Shown: positions 11,355 to 26,369 of the stretch, in pieces
Numbering within the stretch: the first letter of the stretch is position 1
Layout: each line of letters opens with the position of its first letter
Assembly (NCBI GenBank): GCA_022605405.1
Contig: JABYQQ010000007.1
Span: forward strand, 1,364,001-1,428,000
Direction: 5' to 3'
Length of the DNA: 64,000 nucleotides
DNA from: Earliella scabrosa
Taxonomy: Eukaryota; Basidiomycota; Agaricomycetes; Polyporales; Polyporaceae
Notes under the pieces: model-generated
The model's input: only the letters and a program-made list of their open reading frames with translations
What the model was told of the DNA's origin: nothing
The model's database searches: none
Position numbers and translations under genes: made by a program

Positions 11355-14300
11355 TCATGCATACAATCCCTCTATCTCGCTGTCCTCGATGTACGGCACG
11401 GAGTTCAACGAGGACGAGGTGTCGAGGTTTATCGGCGACGACGGCGGAAGCTGCATGAGCTCGAGGCGTCGTGCCATTTCGGCGTTGAAACGTGTCTTAG
11501 TCGACGGAGTCAATCTAGGGACTTGAACGTGGAACGAAAGCGCAAGCGAAACACTCACGATCCTGTCCCTGCCGACGAGGTCGCCATACTCGAGCAGCCG
11601 GGCGTCTGGGGGCATCTCCAGCAAATTTTCCAATGTGGTCTGCGACAGCAACAACGACGCCGCGAACACGTTCATGCCGTCAACCCCAGCCAGATCGTAC
11701 TCGCCCTAAACAATCGGAGCGCACACGCCCGTCAGCCACAATCCTCCCTTGCAAACATGGCGAGGCGCGCACACTCACATCGCGCTCCTCATGCGTCAGC
11801 CACGCCCGCTCGCCCCAAATCGCGCCTCCCGTGGCGTCCCCCGCCTCCGCCGCGTCCCCGTACGCCCGCGCGCACGCCGCCGCCTCCTCGACCGTGTTCG
11901 CGAACGCGTACTCGACGCGCGCACGCGCGTCCTTGCTCTGCACGCCCTCCGCGATCGCGAGGTCGCGCCGGAGCTTCTTCACCGCCTTCACCACCGGCGG
12001 GCTCCACGCGCTCGCAGACGGCCTGTCCGCGTCCCGGTCGTCGGCGCGGCGGTAGTCCCAGGCCGAGGGGTAGCACTCGAGCACGAGCAGGATCCGGGCG
12101 TGCTGCCAGGAGAGCCGCGTGAGGCGTGCGCAGAGAAGGGCGCCGCGCGCGGGGAGGAGCTCGAGCGGGAAGAAGAGCACTGCGGTGTCGCAGTCGAGGA
12201 GGAGGTGCGCGTCTTCTTCTTCGGGCGAGGGCGCGGAAGCGTGCCCGAGGTGCTCGCGCACGGCACAGTCGACGGCGCAGTAGGAGGAGAGCGTACGGAC
12301 TAGTGCGCGCTTTTGGATGAGGTCCATTGATGCCATGTACCGGTGGATGGTGCTGGGCGGCTCGTAGTCTTCTGCGAGGACTAGTGTGCGTTCGTCGAGT
12401 AGCTCTGCGGGTGTGTCTCGCAGGGCGGGAGCTGCAGCTTGAGGCTCCTTGGACGATGTTCCGGGAAGTGGATCAGAAGTCTCAGCACAGACAAGGGAGC
12501 CTTTTCCGTGGAAGGCGAGGAACTGGGCGAGAGATTGACGAGCAGAGAACACAGGTGCGATAGGGCCATCAGTTGTCGAACGTTCCAAGCCAAGATGTCC
12601 AGCGGGTGTCGTCTCGTCCGCTGGGATACCTTCGTCTTGAGAAGGTGGCGTCACGTCATCTTCATGCAACACTGACTGTATACAATGCATCTCTTGAGAC
12701 TGGGATTGGGATTGGAATTCTTGTGCAATCGGAGTGATGTGCTCGGTATGAGGAGGGGTTGCGCAGCCATGAACGCGAATATCGAGAGGAGAGGGAGAGG
12801 ACATAGCATCGCCAGGTCTAGATGGAGCGTAAGGATCAAGTGCAGGAGAGATGTCGAAAGCATAGTCGTCGTAGTACATCGGATGCATGTCGGGAAAGAC
12901 GTTGCCATCGCCGATAGGTCCGTCGAAGCCTTCGGCATCGAACGCTAGCTGAACGAAGGAGTTGCGCTCCTCCTCTGGCACAGGTGGGTCGTTCAACAAG
13001 AAACCACCAGAGTCGTCAGGTGCTAAGTCCATGGGGAAGTCAGGTGGCAGAGCAGTGTTGACGTCTTCGACAGGGTACTGAGAGGCAAGTTCGTAGGGGT
13101 CCTGGAATCGCACCTTCTTCGTCGGGCGGTCGTAATCCGAGTTGGGAGCGGAAGCACAAAATGCGTCGAACTCGTTTTCTTTATCGCTGCTGCCGGTGTC
13201 TTCCTCTTCGTCGTCGGAGTATACGTTCACTGGCAGACCGGCTAGCCGCCGGCGGTCCCCTCGAGGCAGTATCAGGTTGTCGCGAGCCGTTAGGTCGGGG
13301 ATCGGCATGTCGATAGGCTCATATACAGACCAGCTCTTCAGCGAAGGTACGCCATCAACATCCCCCGGGCGAGTGCTTAGATTCATATTGCTGTCAAGAA
13401 GCACTGCCAGCTTTGAGGCAATCTCGTCCTGTGGTAGATCGATACACTTGACAAGTTGAGGGCGGGGATCGTTGTCGACATTCGCAACCTCTTCGTCGGT
13501 AGGTACCGTCCGGCCGTACTTGAAGGGGCTGCCCGTCTACCATGAGCTGACGACGTGCCAAGGTTCGGGAGACACAAACGCACATCCAGCTGAGTTCGAT
13601 CTGTAGCGGCTGAAGTCCTTTGACTTTCCTCAAGTATCTGGTGGGGATCGGAACTGTTGGGCCTGGACCCACAAGAGTCCCATCTTTAGTGACAACAGGC
13701 TGCGCCTTCGCTGGCATCAGCAGGTCTGTCAGCCGCTCAGGCAAGGCGAGAGTAGGCGGATGCTCGTTGGGAGGGCGCATGACCGGGACTAAGTCATTGT
13801 AGAAGTGTTAACAACGAGCGACAGGAAGAGGGGACGGTCGTACCATCCATCAGCATGCTGTCCCTCTCGTCGAGCTTCTCCTCCAGGATGAGACTGATAG
13901 GGTCTTCCTCTTTGATTGTGTCACCACATGCCCTCTCGATAGCTTTGGTGGCAAATGTGATGGAATCGTCGCTGCTCGCCTCGCCGTTCACCTCATGTCC
14001 GCACATCATATGAGAGAGGCCGAGAGCAGAAGTGTCATCAACGGCAGAAGGAGGTTGGCCGAGCATCGACATCGTGATTGTAGTGTGTGGAGAAGAGGGT
14101 TGTGACTTGGGTGAATGGACTATCCGTGGGATATTCTGAGAATTTCCGAGCAGGGGCGACAAAAATGCAGACAGGCTGGTGCAGCTGATCAGCGTAGATG
14201 TTGAAGGTCAGTACTACGTACGTACTTGCTCCCGTCACCCGGAAACGAGGGCTTCCTTCCAGTGAGTGAACCGCCGATGCGCTCCGCCCTGGGAATCTGG

Positions 14301-15619
14301 TAGTCCTCTAAGGCTGAATCAGATCGAGACGCCATTGGCAAGGCGAAGTCACTGCACGCACCTATCGGCATGAACTCGTCATCGAAACCCGGTAAAGAGG
14401 ATGATGGCAAGAATAGCTCGTCAATCTCGCTGGAAGAACCGGCCAAAGATGGCGTGTCTGGTGTTGAGGGTCTTGAAGGGGTCTTGAATGCACCTGTAAA
14501 GCGGTGAGAACGATCATTACGGTCACAAACGGTCACTCACGCCAACCGTCTATGAGCACGAGGTTCTCATTGGCGAAATCATCTTCGTCTTCTTCTTTGA
14601 CGGGTATTGGTGCAAACCACCCCTTCGGCAGGTTGTTCGTCTCCGCCAAAGACTTTGCAAAGGAAACCCTTCCCAGATCTGGAATATCCCCCCTGCGTCC
14701 AGGGCGCTGCTCACGAGGGAAGATTGGGAGTGTTTCCAGTTCGGGAAGGGTAATCGCGGGAGAGTTGCTGCGAAGAAAGTCGACAAAGGGCTCTGAAGAG
14801 GAGACTGCTTCACCACGCGCAGACATCGTTGGCACGGAACGTATGAGGGTGACTACATTCCGGTGGGTTTCTGGGTCAATGGCGAGTTTGTTGCCCCTGG
14901 CGATGAGGTGAGCTATCCCTTGCTACGCGCGAGAAGGTGGCTACGCATACAGTACGTCGTCGGTGCGTAAGGAAGGCTCAGTTGGAGCAACGTTGTCTGC
15001 ACATCCTATCTGAGAACGCTGGACCAGCTGTGCGGCTGTTTGAGGTATTCTTTCAGCGTACATGCGTCTGTTCCCGACGATGGGTGTCTCTCGCGTTGCT
15101 CGAACGGTCAATATCGGTGATAACGGGCGTTCGCGTAAGTAGCTCTCGTAGGCAGCTATATTCTCGCCATAAGTTCTAAAAGAACGAGTTAGTAAATGAA
15201 ATGTCTGACTGACCGTCATTTGCGTTGCACCAAGCTTGCTCGGCGATGTCACTCTGACGAGACGTGGCGGCCACTTGGCGCTTCAGGTAAGGAAGGGTTG
15301 CGTTGGGATCGTCAACCTTCCACCGCTCCTCGAAAGGGTTGAGCTTTGACAGTCCCCATCTTTGCGACAGGGTGTCGTACGGGTCCACTGGGAGTGCGAC
15401 GGATGTGGGATCAATCATAGGAACAGAAGTCAGACACTCTGCGAGTAGCTTATACCCAGGTGAGCCATCTCACTATCCATGAGATGATTATATGCGTACT
15501 TCTGTGACGGTTTCCTGGGTCCAAGAGACGTAGTTGGTGGCGAGGTGAGTCAATGCATATCGGAGTAACAAGCTGCGGATATGAGCGCGAAGCTCTACTT
15601 CACGGTCTGCTGTCGCCAT
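11355..15619 (-). CDS. Large protein with XPF-like and helix-hairpin-helix C-terminus (candidate Zip2/SHOC1-type meiotic factor)
   Basis: A multi-exon gene, starting with MATADREVELRAHIRSLL at 15619 and ending EDSEIEGLYA at 11355, about 1,150-1,200 residues. Exons join in frame at several checked places, for example DERDSMLMD to VPVMRPP and ELSWI to PFKYGRTV. The middle is acidic and disordered. The C-terminal third has a segment like the nuclease-dead XPF fold (HLLLDCDTAVLFFPLELLP, then RILLVLECYPSAW). It is followed by a helix-hairpin-helix-like stretch (GMNVFAASLLLS, then LLEMPPDARLLEYGDLVGRDRI). That architecture, with a long diverged N-terminus, is known for Zip2/SHOC1 crossover proteins that pair with Spo16. 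The name is an inference from architecture; a diverged XPF/MUS81-type protein is the alternative. Confidence 0.6.
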
Positions 15620-16907
15620 TGCAGAATGGTACGTGAAATGTGTGTCCAAGGCTGGCAGGCTGGTGAGCTATGTAGTGCGTTCGTGCCATGCAACATCCTT
15701 CGAACTCGTTGAAGTGCAGGCCCAACAAATTAGAACTCCGATATCATCGGGGTCGGTTGGGGCGCGCGCTAACCACCTATGGCTCTGCAGTGCCGCCATC
15801 TCTCCACAGCTCTTTCCACAGGCCCGGGTCCGTTCCCAACTTCTTCAGGTTGCATCTGCTCAATTCGTGTCTGTCTTCGCCAGCCAGGCCATCCCGGACC
15901 TCTGCCTGGCTAGATCATATGCCTACGTCTCATGTAGCAGCTTTACGAGCAATTGAACCCAAGTCATCGTGGTCAAGTCACTTGATGTGCCATCTCTGCA
16001 TTTCGAGTGGCTCGGACGCGTTTCTGAAGTTTGATACCTCTTCATCTCGGGCCGTCTCCTGAATAACCTCAAGTGCCAACTCTCCATATCCTCTGCTCAA
16101 CATTGAGCGAAGTCAGCGCTATATACCTTCTCAGCTTCGCATACCGTGACGTTACGAGACTGTTCTTGAGCCTGACCTCTTAGACCTCTTCACAGTCTGT
16201 CATACGGTCTGGCTCGGTCTGCGTCAATATTGTGCAGAAGGTGCGTTGGACTTCATGCTTCGCTGGAACCCAGTTAATTGATCGCGGCCCAGTGCTCCGT
16301 CGTGCTTCATGCTTGGAACGTTGAAGATTACGTCGTCGGCGAACTCGTCTCTCCACACGTTTCTAAACGCGTGCGCCTTCCTCTGCTAATTTTGTACAGC
16401 TCCGTTCCATATTTCGCACAACGTTCGCATCCCGTTGACTATTTTGGATGACGCGCAACGCGTCTCCGATCTACTCTGCAGCCTCCTTGCCCCCGTTGTA
16501 TACATCAGGGTACGGCATCAACAAGGAACCGGGCGCCCGTGACACAGGCCGTGTGGTCTCGTGGTTCGGTCATGAAGATCTTTTCCACGGACCGATGGCC
16601 CATGGCCAGTGCTCGGTGATATATTCGACTAGCAAATGGCTCTCGCGGGTATGTTGGGACGTGAAACTGGATACGTCTCAAGCGTCCGCGAGCTTTTCAG
16701 TCTCTATAGCGTAAGCACCGTGCCTTACACTTCGTGTTCTGGTCTATTCTGATCGTCTCATGGACTGGAACTTGACATGCTCATGGGACAGCATGCTGTT
16801 CGGCAACTGTACCCGTCCAATCAAATGAAATACACATTGGCATATAAGAGCTCAGCATCTCATGCAACGAGCGCCCTCGTGGTGCCCCGCATTACCCAGT
16901 AGCGCGC
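15620..16907. other. Gene-poor interval with possible coding relic
   Basis: About 1.3 kb without a convincing gene. On the minus strand at about 15755-15900 there is a short open stretch (with LKKLGTDPGLWKELW), and another at about 15990-16060. They could be exons of a decayed gene, but stops and frames do not resolve. Confidence 0.35.
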
Positions 16908-19328
16908 ATGATGCTCACAATGGCTCGAGTGCTAACAGGAATGCTCTACCTCTCTCTGTTTTCTCTTCTGGTATGGGGAGCTCCCGCTCCTCAGCTCGAG
17001 GTTCGCACTACATCTGGGACCTTCCGAGGCCTTGCAGGATCCCCGCTAGATCGTTGGTTGGGCATACCCTTTGCTCAGCCCCCGGTTGGCTCCCTTCGCT
17101 TCAAGGCTCCCGTTCCGATCACCAGACCTGCCCGCGGCGTCAAGAATGCCACAACCTTTGGCAATGCTTGTCCCCAACAGCCGTCGGACAGCCTTGGTGC
17201 ACCCATGTCCGAGGACTGTCTCTTCTTGAATGTGAGTTACATCTCTCGACTTGGACTCGTCAGCCACTGACTCGCGTAGGTGTTCCGCCCTAGCAACATC
17301 AGCATGACGGAGAAACTGCCCGTCCTCGTGTGGTTCTATGTAAGTGTACTCCGTCATCGGCACATGACGAGTTCTGATACCCTGACTAGGGTGGCGCCTT
17401 CATGAACGGGTACGTCGGCGCGAGATAACGGACCACAGCCCATGTTTGAGCCAGTTCTGACGATACCTATAGTGCTGCGTCGAACCCCATGTTCGATCCC
17501 ACGTGTGAGTCGCCAAGCCCTTCGACTCGGTGCCGTGGGGCTAATGCTTATTCTCATACCAAATTCGATAGTTCTCATCCAAAGAAGCCTTGCCATGAAC
17601 AAGCCGATGATGTTTGTGTCTGTGTAAGTGTTGCGTGCTTTCTTTGACACGCCAAGCCATTAACATACAGCACATGTCAGTAACTATCGCGTCAACACCT
17701 TTGGCTTCGTGAGTGTCGCTGAGCCCTCAACGGCATCATCGGTGTTGGAATCTTATGCAATGCTTTCGATCGACTAGCTCGCTAGTCGCTTTGTACCCAA
17801 ACAGGACTTGAATGCCGGTCTCCAAGACCAGCGTGCGGCTCTCACGTTCCTACAGAACAACGTCGCCGCATTTGGGGGCGATCCCGCGAAAGTAAGTCTC
17901 AGGTTCGACTCGCAACACTCTCAATCAATTCATTGCGATCGCAGGTCACCATATGGGGACAGGTACGTCCACGGGAAGGTCGGGGTATGCGGCAACTTAC
18001 AGACAGCCATGCAGTCGGCAGGTGCTGGGAGCGTGGAAGCGCAAGTCCTGTTCCCGTCCCCCAGGAAGCTCTTCAGGGCGGCGATCATGGACTCGGCTAC
18101 CGGACCCTTGTGAGTGCACTACACCTTGTGGTGTTTCCTTGGACCTGAACAGCAACGTCATGTAGCAAAACAGCACCGCCGCCTAGCAAGTATGACGAGC
18201 CCGGACTCCCCTATGCACGATTGCTTGCAGCAGTGAACTGTCCCGCTGGTCCGGCTTCGTTCGCCTGCCTCCAGCGCGTACCGTTTGAAGTGAGCATACC
18301 TCACCATACGCAATTGAGTGTATGCTGATACTCGTGGACATTTTACAGACGCTGTTGAACGTCACGAACGAGTTCACAAGTCAGGTGTTGAACCACCAGC
18401 TGTGGCAGCCCACTGTGGGCGGTCCCGGTAGCTTCATCACCGAGCGTCCGTCGCAGCGCATTGCTCGAGGCAACTTCATGCACATCCCGATCCTAGCTGG
18501 CACAAACGTAAGCAGCCCGTGCTCATATGAATCCGGACAGGCCTCTTATCTCAGACATATCTTCAGCTGAACGAGGGGACGACATTCAGCCAGTCGCTGC
18601 GCAACCTGGGCGTGGCTCCGGAGCAAGAGGATGCCATGTTCGAGCAGTTCATCAAGGATCTCCTCATTGACCCCTCGACCGTGACGCAAGACGTCTTCAA
18701 CACGATGAACAGGCTCTATCCCGCCAACGACTCAAGCCTGGGCGCCGAGTTCAACACCGGCGACTCCTTGTTCGACCGTGCGGAGGCTTGGTATACCGAC
18801 AACATGTACTTGGCCCCCAGAAGGAACCTCTTCAACCGGGCAGCGAATCTCCAGCCTCTCTTCGGGTACTTCTTCAGAGAGTTCATCCCTGGACAGGACC
18901 CCAGCCGCGGAGGTGTGTGGTGCTCTACATGTCTCTGCACAAGTCTGACGTGTGAGGTGCAGTGTTCCATGCTTCGGAGCTCATCTTGCTGTTCGGCCAA
19001 TTCCCTGAAGTCGAACGGGAGTTCGCGAGCTCGATGGCTGATTTCTACGTCAACTTCGTGTCCGACCTGAACCCAGGAGGTCAGTCCCTCCCAGCATGTT
19101 GATCCAGCAGTGTCTCATTCACTGTATTCAGCTCGCTGGCCTCAGTTCACATCAAAAGGCAAGGAGATCATTCAGCTGATGCGCGACAACACCACGGCTA
19201 TTGTGGATGGTGAGACCCTGTCTTGTGGAATGATTCTGATTGGTACTGATGACTCTACGACAGATTTCCTCGTGCAGAAAACGAACTTCCTCAGCTCCCC
19301 TCGTGTTTTGAGCGAGATGCAGAAGTAG
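16908..19328 (+). CDS. Secreted type-B carboxylesterase/lipase
   Basis: An alpha/beta-hydrolase of the carboxylesterase type-B (PF00135) family, acting on carboxylic esters. The N-terminus is a signal peptide (hydrophobic [16 protein letters not shown]). Family landmarks follow in order: [61 protein letters not shown], and the nucleophile elbow GQSAGAGS, whose Gln/Ser border is split by an intron. Near the end are YFFREF and [11 protein letters not shown], where the His is the likely catalytic base. There are about twelve exons. The nucleophile and His are present and exon phases checked are consistent. The start could also be the ATG a few codons downstream at 16920. Confidence 0.9.
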
Positions 19329-19629
19329 CATGAGCACAGGCACTGTATGCTGTTGTACGAGTAGCAAGTGTTGAGGTGTAGGCCTGTATCTCCGTCGGTA
19401 AATAACAAGCAATGCATGAACCACACGCTGACTGGCCTCGGACGTTCGATTGTATGTCCATGCCACTCGACTCGGAGGACTTGTTGAAGATACAAAGAAA
19501 TTGTGTCATTTCGGTGCCTCTGATCCGGCCCGAGACCCTCCGCGGATGCTCGGCGCCGGGTGATCGCGGCGGAGCGCCCATATGCGGGATGGAGGAGTTC
19601 AGCCTCAAGGCTTCTTGCCATCGACGACC

Positions 19630-21171
19630 ATGTCAGACACTGAGACACGCCTCAAGCTCTTGACGTTTAACTGCTGGTGCGTGCTATGAGCTGAGTGGAT
19701 GCTGTTGTGCTCATGATCGTCGCAGGGGCTTGAAGTATGTCTCCAAACACCGTACAGAGCGCGTTGCCGCCATCGCAGACGTCCTGGCTTCATCCGACTA
19801 CGACATCATCACATTGCAGGAGCTCTGGGTGTTCGCGGATTTCGAGTTTGTGAGGGCCGCTGTGTCCAAGAAGCTACCATACTCCAAGTTCTTCTACAGG
19901 TGCGTCCCGTAGTCCCATGCACACAACGCACGTTGCAAGCCGTGATTCAGCGGAGCCCTAGGCGCAGGCCTCGTCATATTCTCCCGTTTTCCAATCGTTG
20001 CTGCAACAGTACATCCCTATTCCCTGAACGGCTCCCCAATTGACGTCGCCGCCGGTGACTGGTTCGTCGGCAAGGCAGCCGCAAGCGTCATCGTCGCACA
20101 CCCTATTCTCGGGCAAGTGCAGATCTTCAACACCCACGTACGCTCCTCTCTTCGTCCGTACCCCACCAGCCCTCGCTCATGTGCTATCCTTAGCTCTTTG
20201 CGAAGGGTGGAGACGAGGGTCCAGAACACCAGCGCGCACACCGTCTCGTAAACGCATGGGAGTTTGCGAAGCTAGCAAGGCAATCCGCCGAGCTTGGCCG
20301 CTACGTCGTAGCCGCAGGCGACTTCAACAGCGTTCCAACGACGCTGCCCATGGACATCATTCGCGACCACGCGGGCCTCACGGATGCCTGGGTGACCACA
20401 CACCCCGATGTCCCCGAGCCTGACGCTGCCAACCCTCCCACACCACATGACGCCATCCTCCTGCACGGCATCACAGCAGACTCGCCCCTCAACACTTACT
20501 CTGCCGGAAAACCCTTGGAGCCTCTCGCGCGCAAGTTCCAAGGGAAGCGGCTCGACTACGTCTTCTACCGCCAGGCCAACCGGCCATCTGTAGGCGCGCG
20601 CGCTCCGATCCTCCGTCCAGTTGAGACTCGCGTCGTGATGACGGAGCTCGTGCCAGGGTACGGCTACTCGTTCTCAGACCACTTCGGCCTGGAAGCATCG
20701 TTCGTGATTGAAGCGCCACAAGGCGGAGACCCGACGGACCCCGCGAATGTGGACCTTCCGGACCCTTCGACGCTGAGGCGGTCCGCAATCACCGTCAGCT
20801 CGCAGTCCAACGCCCAACCTGCTTCAGCACGGGACGTCTCTCCAGAGAACATCAGTCTCGCGCTCATCTCGCTCACCGCGCGATACCGGTTCGCACAGAG
20901 CGAGGGCCGCTTCCAGCTCACCGTTTTCCTGGGCTGCTTGGCCGTGTTGCTCGCGATCATCGTTGCATCAGCGTGGTTCCCATACTGGATCAACCCAGTG
21001 TTCACCCTGCTCACCATCGCGTTGGCGTGGCTGGCCACCACCATGCTCTACATTGGGTTCGTGTTTGGAAACTGGGAAGTCAACGCCCTCACGAACATCA
21101 TCGAAGAGCTCGAGCTGTACCGGGGAGCATTGCAGGAGCAGCAAGGCAGTCGTCGCAGTGCGACTCGGTAG
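19630..21171 (+). CDS. ISC1: Inositol phosphosphingolipid phospholipase C / neutral sphingomyelinase-like
   Basis: A Mg2+-dependent phosphodiesterase of the DNase I/endonuclease-exonuclease fold that cleaves the head group from inositol phosphoceramides, yielding ceramide. The start at 19630 gives MSDTETRLKLLTFNCWGLKYV. Catalytic motifs are in order: IITLQELW (metal-binding Glu), IFNTHLFA, VVAAGDFNS, RLDYVFYR and FSDHFGL (catalytic Asp-His). Two membrane segments lie near the C-terminus, within the last about 95 residues (FLGCLAVLLAIIVA and LLTIALAWLATTMLYIGFV). This matches the Isc1/nSMase layout with C-terminal membrane anchoring. Four or more exons; the first ends in the Trp codon of NCWG. 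It is convergent with the hydrolase downstream. Confidence 0.93.
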
Positions 21172-21562
21172 ATTACACTCGCATTGAACACTACTTGGAT
21201 TACATCGGATACGCGACACTACCTACGGACTTAATACTACAATCGTGGATATGCACGATAGATATACCCTATCAGCCTTCCAGAAGGTTACCGGCTATCG
21301 AAACACTATGGCCGACTGCGGCTATGTACGGGTGGATAATGCGCGTGGTGAGACGTGAGTGCGGTCCGCGAGATCAAGATGTGCAAGGGGTCATGATGCG
21401 TGATCAACAAAAGGAGGGGGTCATGCAGTGAGTCCTAAGTACTAAGTATGCACTGGAAGAGAGCCGGTGAGACAGCGAGCATGCGACAGCAACTAGACAC
21501 GGAGGTTAGGGTATGAGGATAGACCACAGAGGGAGATACAGCGTCTGGTCCGCATCGTCATT
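21172..21562. other. Convergent intergenic region
   Basis: 3' flanks of ISC1 and the HSL-type hydrolase; nothing else is seen. Confidence 0.5.
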
Positions 21563-24152
21563 CTATGAATGCGCATACGAACGAGGCAACGAGTCTTCTT
21601 GGTCGACAGACTGAGCGTCTGGTTTGTAGGTCCGCGTTTGGTTCGCTGGGCCCGATCGCGACCACGACCTGCAGAGGGAGCTGATATCCGGATGACTCCG
21701 TTGCGAGCGACGGATGCAGGGTTCGGGTGGAGCGTCAGCGGAGGACGTCATGCTGATCGAAGAGATACGTTGCCTTCGCCGGGCGGGAGAAGCGGGCTGT
21801 GATGCATGCTGGGAGTGCGGTGGAGGAAGGTGGAGGGTGCTGGATGCAGAGGTGGACGCAGCATCGGCGATAGCAGAGAACGTCGCACGCAACCGCGAGA
21901 ACGACGTCGCCTTTGACAATGAGGGACGGGTCCCATCTACTGGTGTTGTTGGAGGTGCGTAAATCGACTGTACTCTCACAGCGCCATCGCCAAAGTCGCC
22001 CTCATCGTCGCTGCTCGAGGACAGGTACATGGAACCCCAGCTCGGCTCATCCAAGCTCGGAGTGGGTGACCGACTCGGAGAGTCAGGGTGACTTTTCCTG
22101 CGATACGAGCGACCTCGTTTCTTGTCATCGAGAGGTTCCGCGAGCGACTCGGGTCCTTGGCCGGTGTCTGTGCCGTCGCCTCGTACAACACGCGTTGTGC
22201 TCGTGTCGATCTCGTCTTCCAGGCCTTGCTCCGCGGACGGTTCGAAGTACTGCGGCGTGCGCACCTGGTGCTGCGGGAGGAAGTTCCACACGAAGTCATG
22301 ACAGGAGGCAAATGCGTGCTTGGCGGGCTCAAGGAAAGGGAACGATTGAAATACGTGCACCTGCGGTCACTTGAGCTTCTGCGAGATATCCTCACTACAG
22401 GACGACGCACCATGTCCTCGTACAATTCATGTCGGACCTCCACTCCGGCGAGTGTTGCCTTGTGGGCCAATAGAGTAACCTCATCCCGCAAGACTTCGAC
22501 CTCTCCTCCCTGTATCAGCATGGGTGGCAAGCCCTTAAAGTCGCCGAAGAGCGGGCTTGCGTAGGGATGCGTCAAGTACTTCTCCATATGTTCCCCGAGA
22601 TAGCAGTAGATTGGGTTCAGATGGTCGCCCGGCTGCGGCATCGGCACGATATCGTATTGGGCGTTGCTGTCCCATGATTCGCAGCTCATCGTGAGATCTG
22701 CAGGGGGGATACTGTCAGTCGAGAGGATAGATCGGACGGTGACGTATGGCTACGCACCGACCCATGGTGACATCAGAATCGCTCCAGAGGGCAAGGGATA
22801 GTCGTTGTCTCTTAGATACATCAACAGGGCAAGGGCGAGACCGCCTCCCGCACTGTCTCCCGCTACGATGATGTTCTCCGGAGGGACATGTAGGTCGTCT
22901 ACCAGTCTAAAGTATGCCGAGACCGCATCATGCAGTGGTCCAGGAAACTTCGTCTCAGGAGCCAAGCGGTAGTCGACGGCTGCCGATCGTTGGGTATCAG
23001 TGCGGGTCCAGCGCGGTCAGCATGGTGGAGAAGCACATACCAAATAAGCGTGCATCAAGATATTTGGCGAGAGGGATGGTGATCAGTCTATGTGTGGCGG
23101 GACTGAACATGTAGTACGCTCCTGCAAGCGCATACAGTCAGCGTCTTCATGAAACCCCTAAGACTGGATAGCAACGCACCGCCGTGGAGGTATAATACGA
23201 CTCGCTCCTTCCGCTTACCCTTTCCGGGAACTGTACCGGGAGGTTTGCCTTGCTTTCTTGCGCGCCACTCTGACTGCAACCTCCTCCACGTCCTCTTTCC
23301 AACTACCCACTCTCCAGAAAGCTCCCGCCTCCCGTCTTCAGCAGCGTCGAATTCAGCCAATATTCCTCGCAGCTGCCGCTTGCGGACAGGGAACGTCACC
23401 GGGGTCACAAGGGCGTCGGATGGAACGGGTACAAGCCCGCCAATGCTCATGAGCATGCGGATGGTTTCCTGAGGGTCAACATTAGCAGGCGCCTGGGTCT
23501 AGGTTCGACGGAGCTGCTTACAATATCCGTCAGGTGCGAGTAGCGACTCATGCCGCGCATGATGCTCGACAGCAGCGTCATCTCGATGCCCCACGACTTG
23601 CGACGGGGGCCCCATATCTGGTGCGAGACAACGTCTGCCGCGAGAGTCGTCGCTGGAGGTGGGCATACACAGTCAGCACCGAGTTTGCAATGAAAGATCA
23701 ACAGCAGAAGGGCTGATAATCGTCCGCGCGGCAGGCCAGATACAGCGACTGAATTGCGAAGCACCTCGATTCGGCATTCCGAGATCGCTTCCCCGCATTC
23801 CCCACACTCCGGACTGCAACGTGTTGCGGGGTTCTCCATCAAACCCGAGGACGCGTGGTCTTCCCCCGCGCTGCGCGCACGCAAAAATTTCTGGCGAAGG
23901 AGAGAACTCACCCTTCACCGCTGCAAAAGCCCCGTACTTCCACAGGTGCCATAGCCTAACCGGCTGGCTTTCGCGTTGCTTGAGCTTGGGGTCTCCGACG
24001 CGTGAAGAAGGGGGCAGGGGCACGCCTGGATATTCGAAGTGCCGTAAAGCCTCGGCAGGGCTAGAGACGTCGACAGAGTGCCGTGTGAGGACATGAGGCT
24101 TGGGGTCCTCGGGTGCCGGAGAGTCAGAGGAGAACCGGGGAAACCATCGCAT
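21563..24152 (-). CDS. HSL-type alpha/beta hydrolase with long Ser-rich C-terminus
   Basis: A hormone-sensitive-lipase-family hydrolase. The protein begins MRWFPRFSSDSPAPED at 24152. The oxyanion-hole motif is YLHGGA, followed by the AVDYRLAPE block. The nucleophile motif is GDSAGGGLALAL. Then come MSPWV, and MLIQGGEVEVLRDE, whose acidic residue fits the triad Asp/Glu position. MVHVFQSF supplies the His. Beyond the domain is an extension of about 200 residues rich in Ser, Pro and Arg (21563-22200), which looks disordered and phosphorylatable. Several introns of about 50-70 nt interrupt the domain. The natural ester substrate is not evident. Confidence 0.88.
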
Positions 24153-24524
24153 GGCGGTACAGAATCAGAGGCAGCGGAGCGTCGGGAGTGTTGAAGGGCC
24201 GCGTCGGGGATGTATAAGACGGCGCGGGGCAGGCAGCAGGTGGCAGGGAAGGAGACAAAGCGAGCGGACTGGGAGCATCGTCTGAGGACCACACGACGAC
24301 CATATACAGCAATCACATGCGTGGCCGAGGCAAGTTCCGAGGATCAGCCGCTCAGGGCACAGACGCATGCGCGACGTCACCATATCGGGCAAACAGTTCA
24401 CCCTGCTCCTAGCACAACTCTTACAGCTTGGTTACAGCATCTACAGTACAACGGTCTCCTGACCACCCCTATGACTGTCCGGCCGGACCAGCGTCCCGCA
24501 CAGGCGCACGCATAGCGACGCAGC
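24153..24524. promoter_or_regulatory. Upstream region of the HSL-type hydrolase
   Basis: It contains a TATA-like gtataag (read cttatac on the minus strand) about 60 nt before the hydrolase start. The far side is the 3' end of the aminopeptidase gene. Confidence 0.4.

Positions 24525-26369
<1,845 letters not shown>

Noticed and set aside
15755..16060. Possible minus-strand gene fragment (LKKLGTDPGLWKELW)
   Set aside because: Too short, with stops on both sides and no splice pattern that closes; left as a possible relic only.
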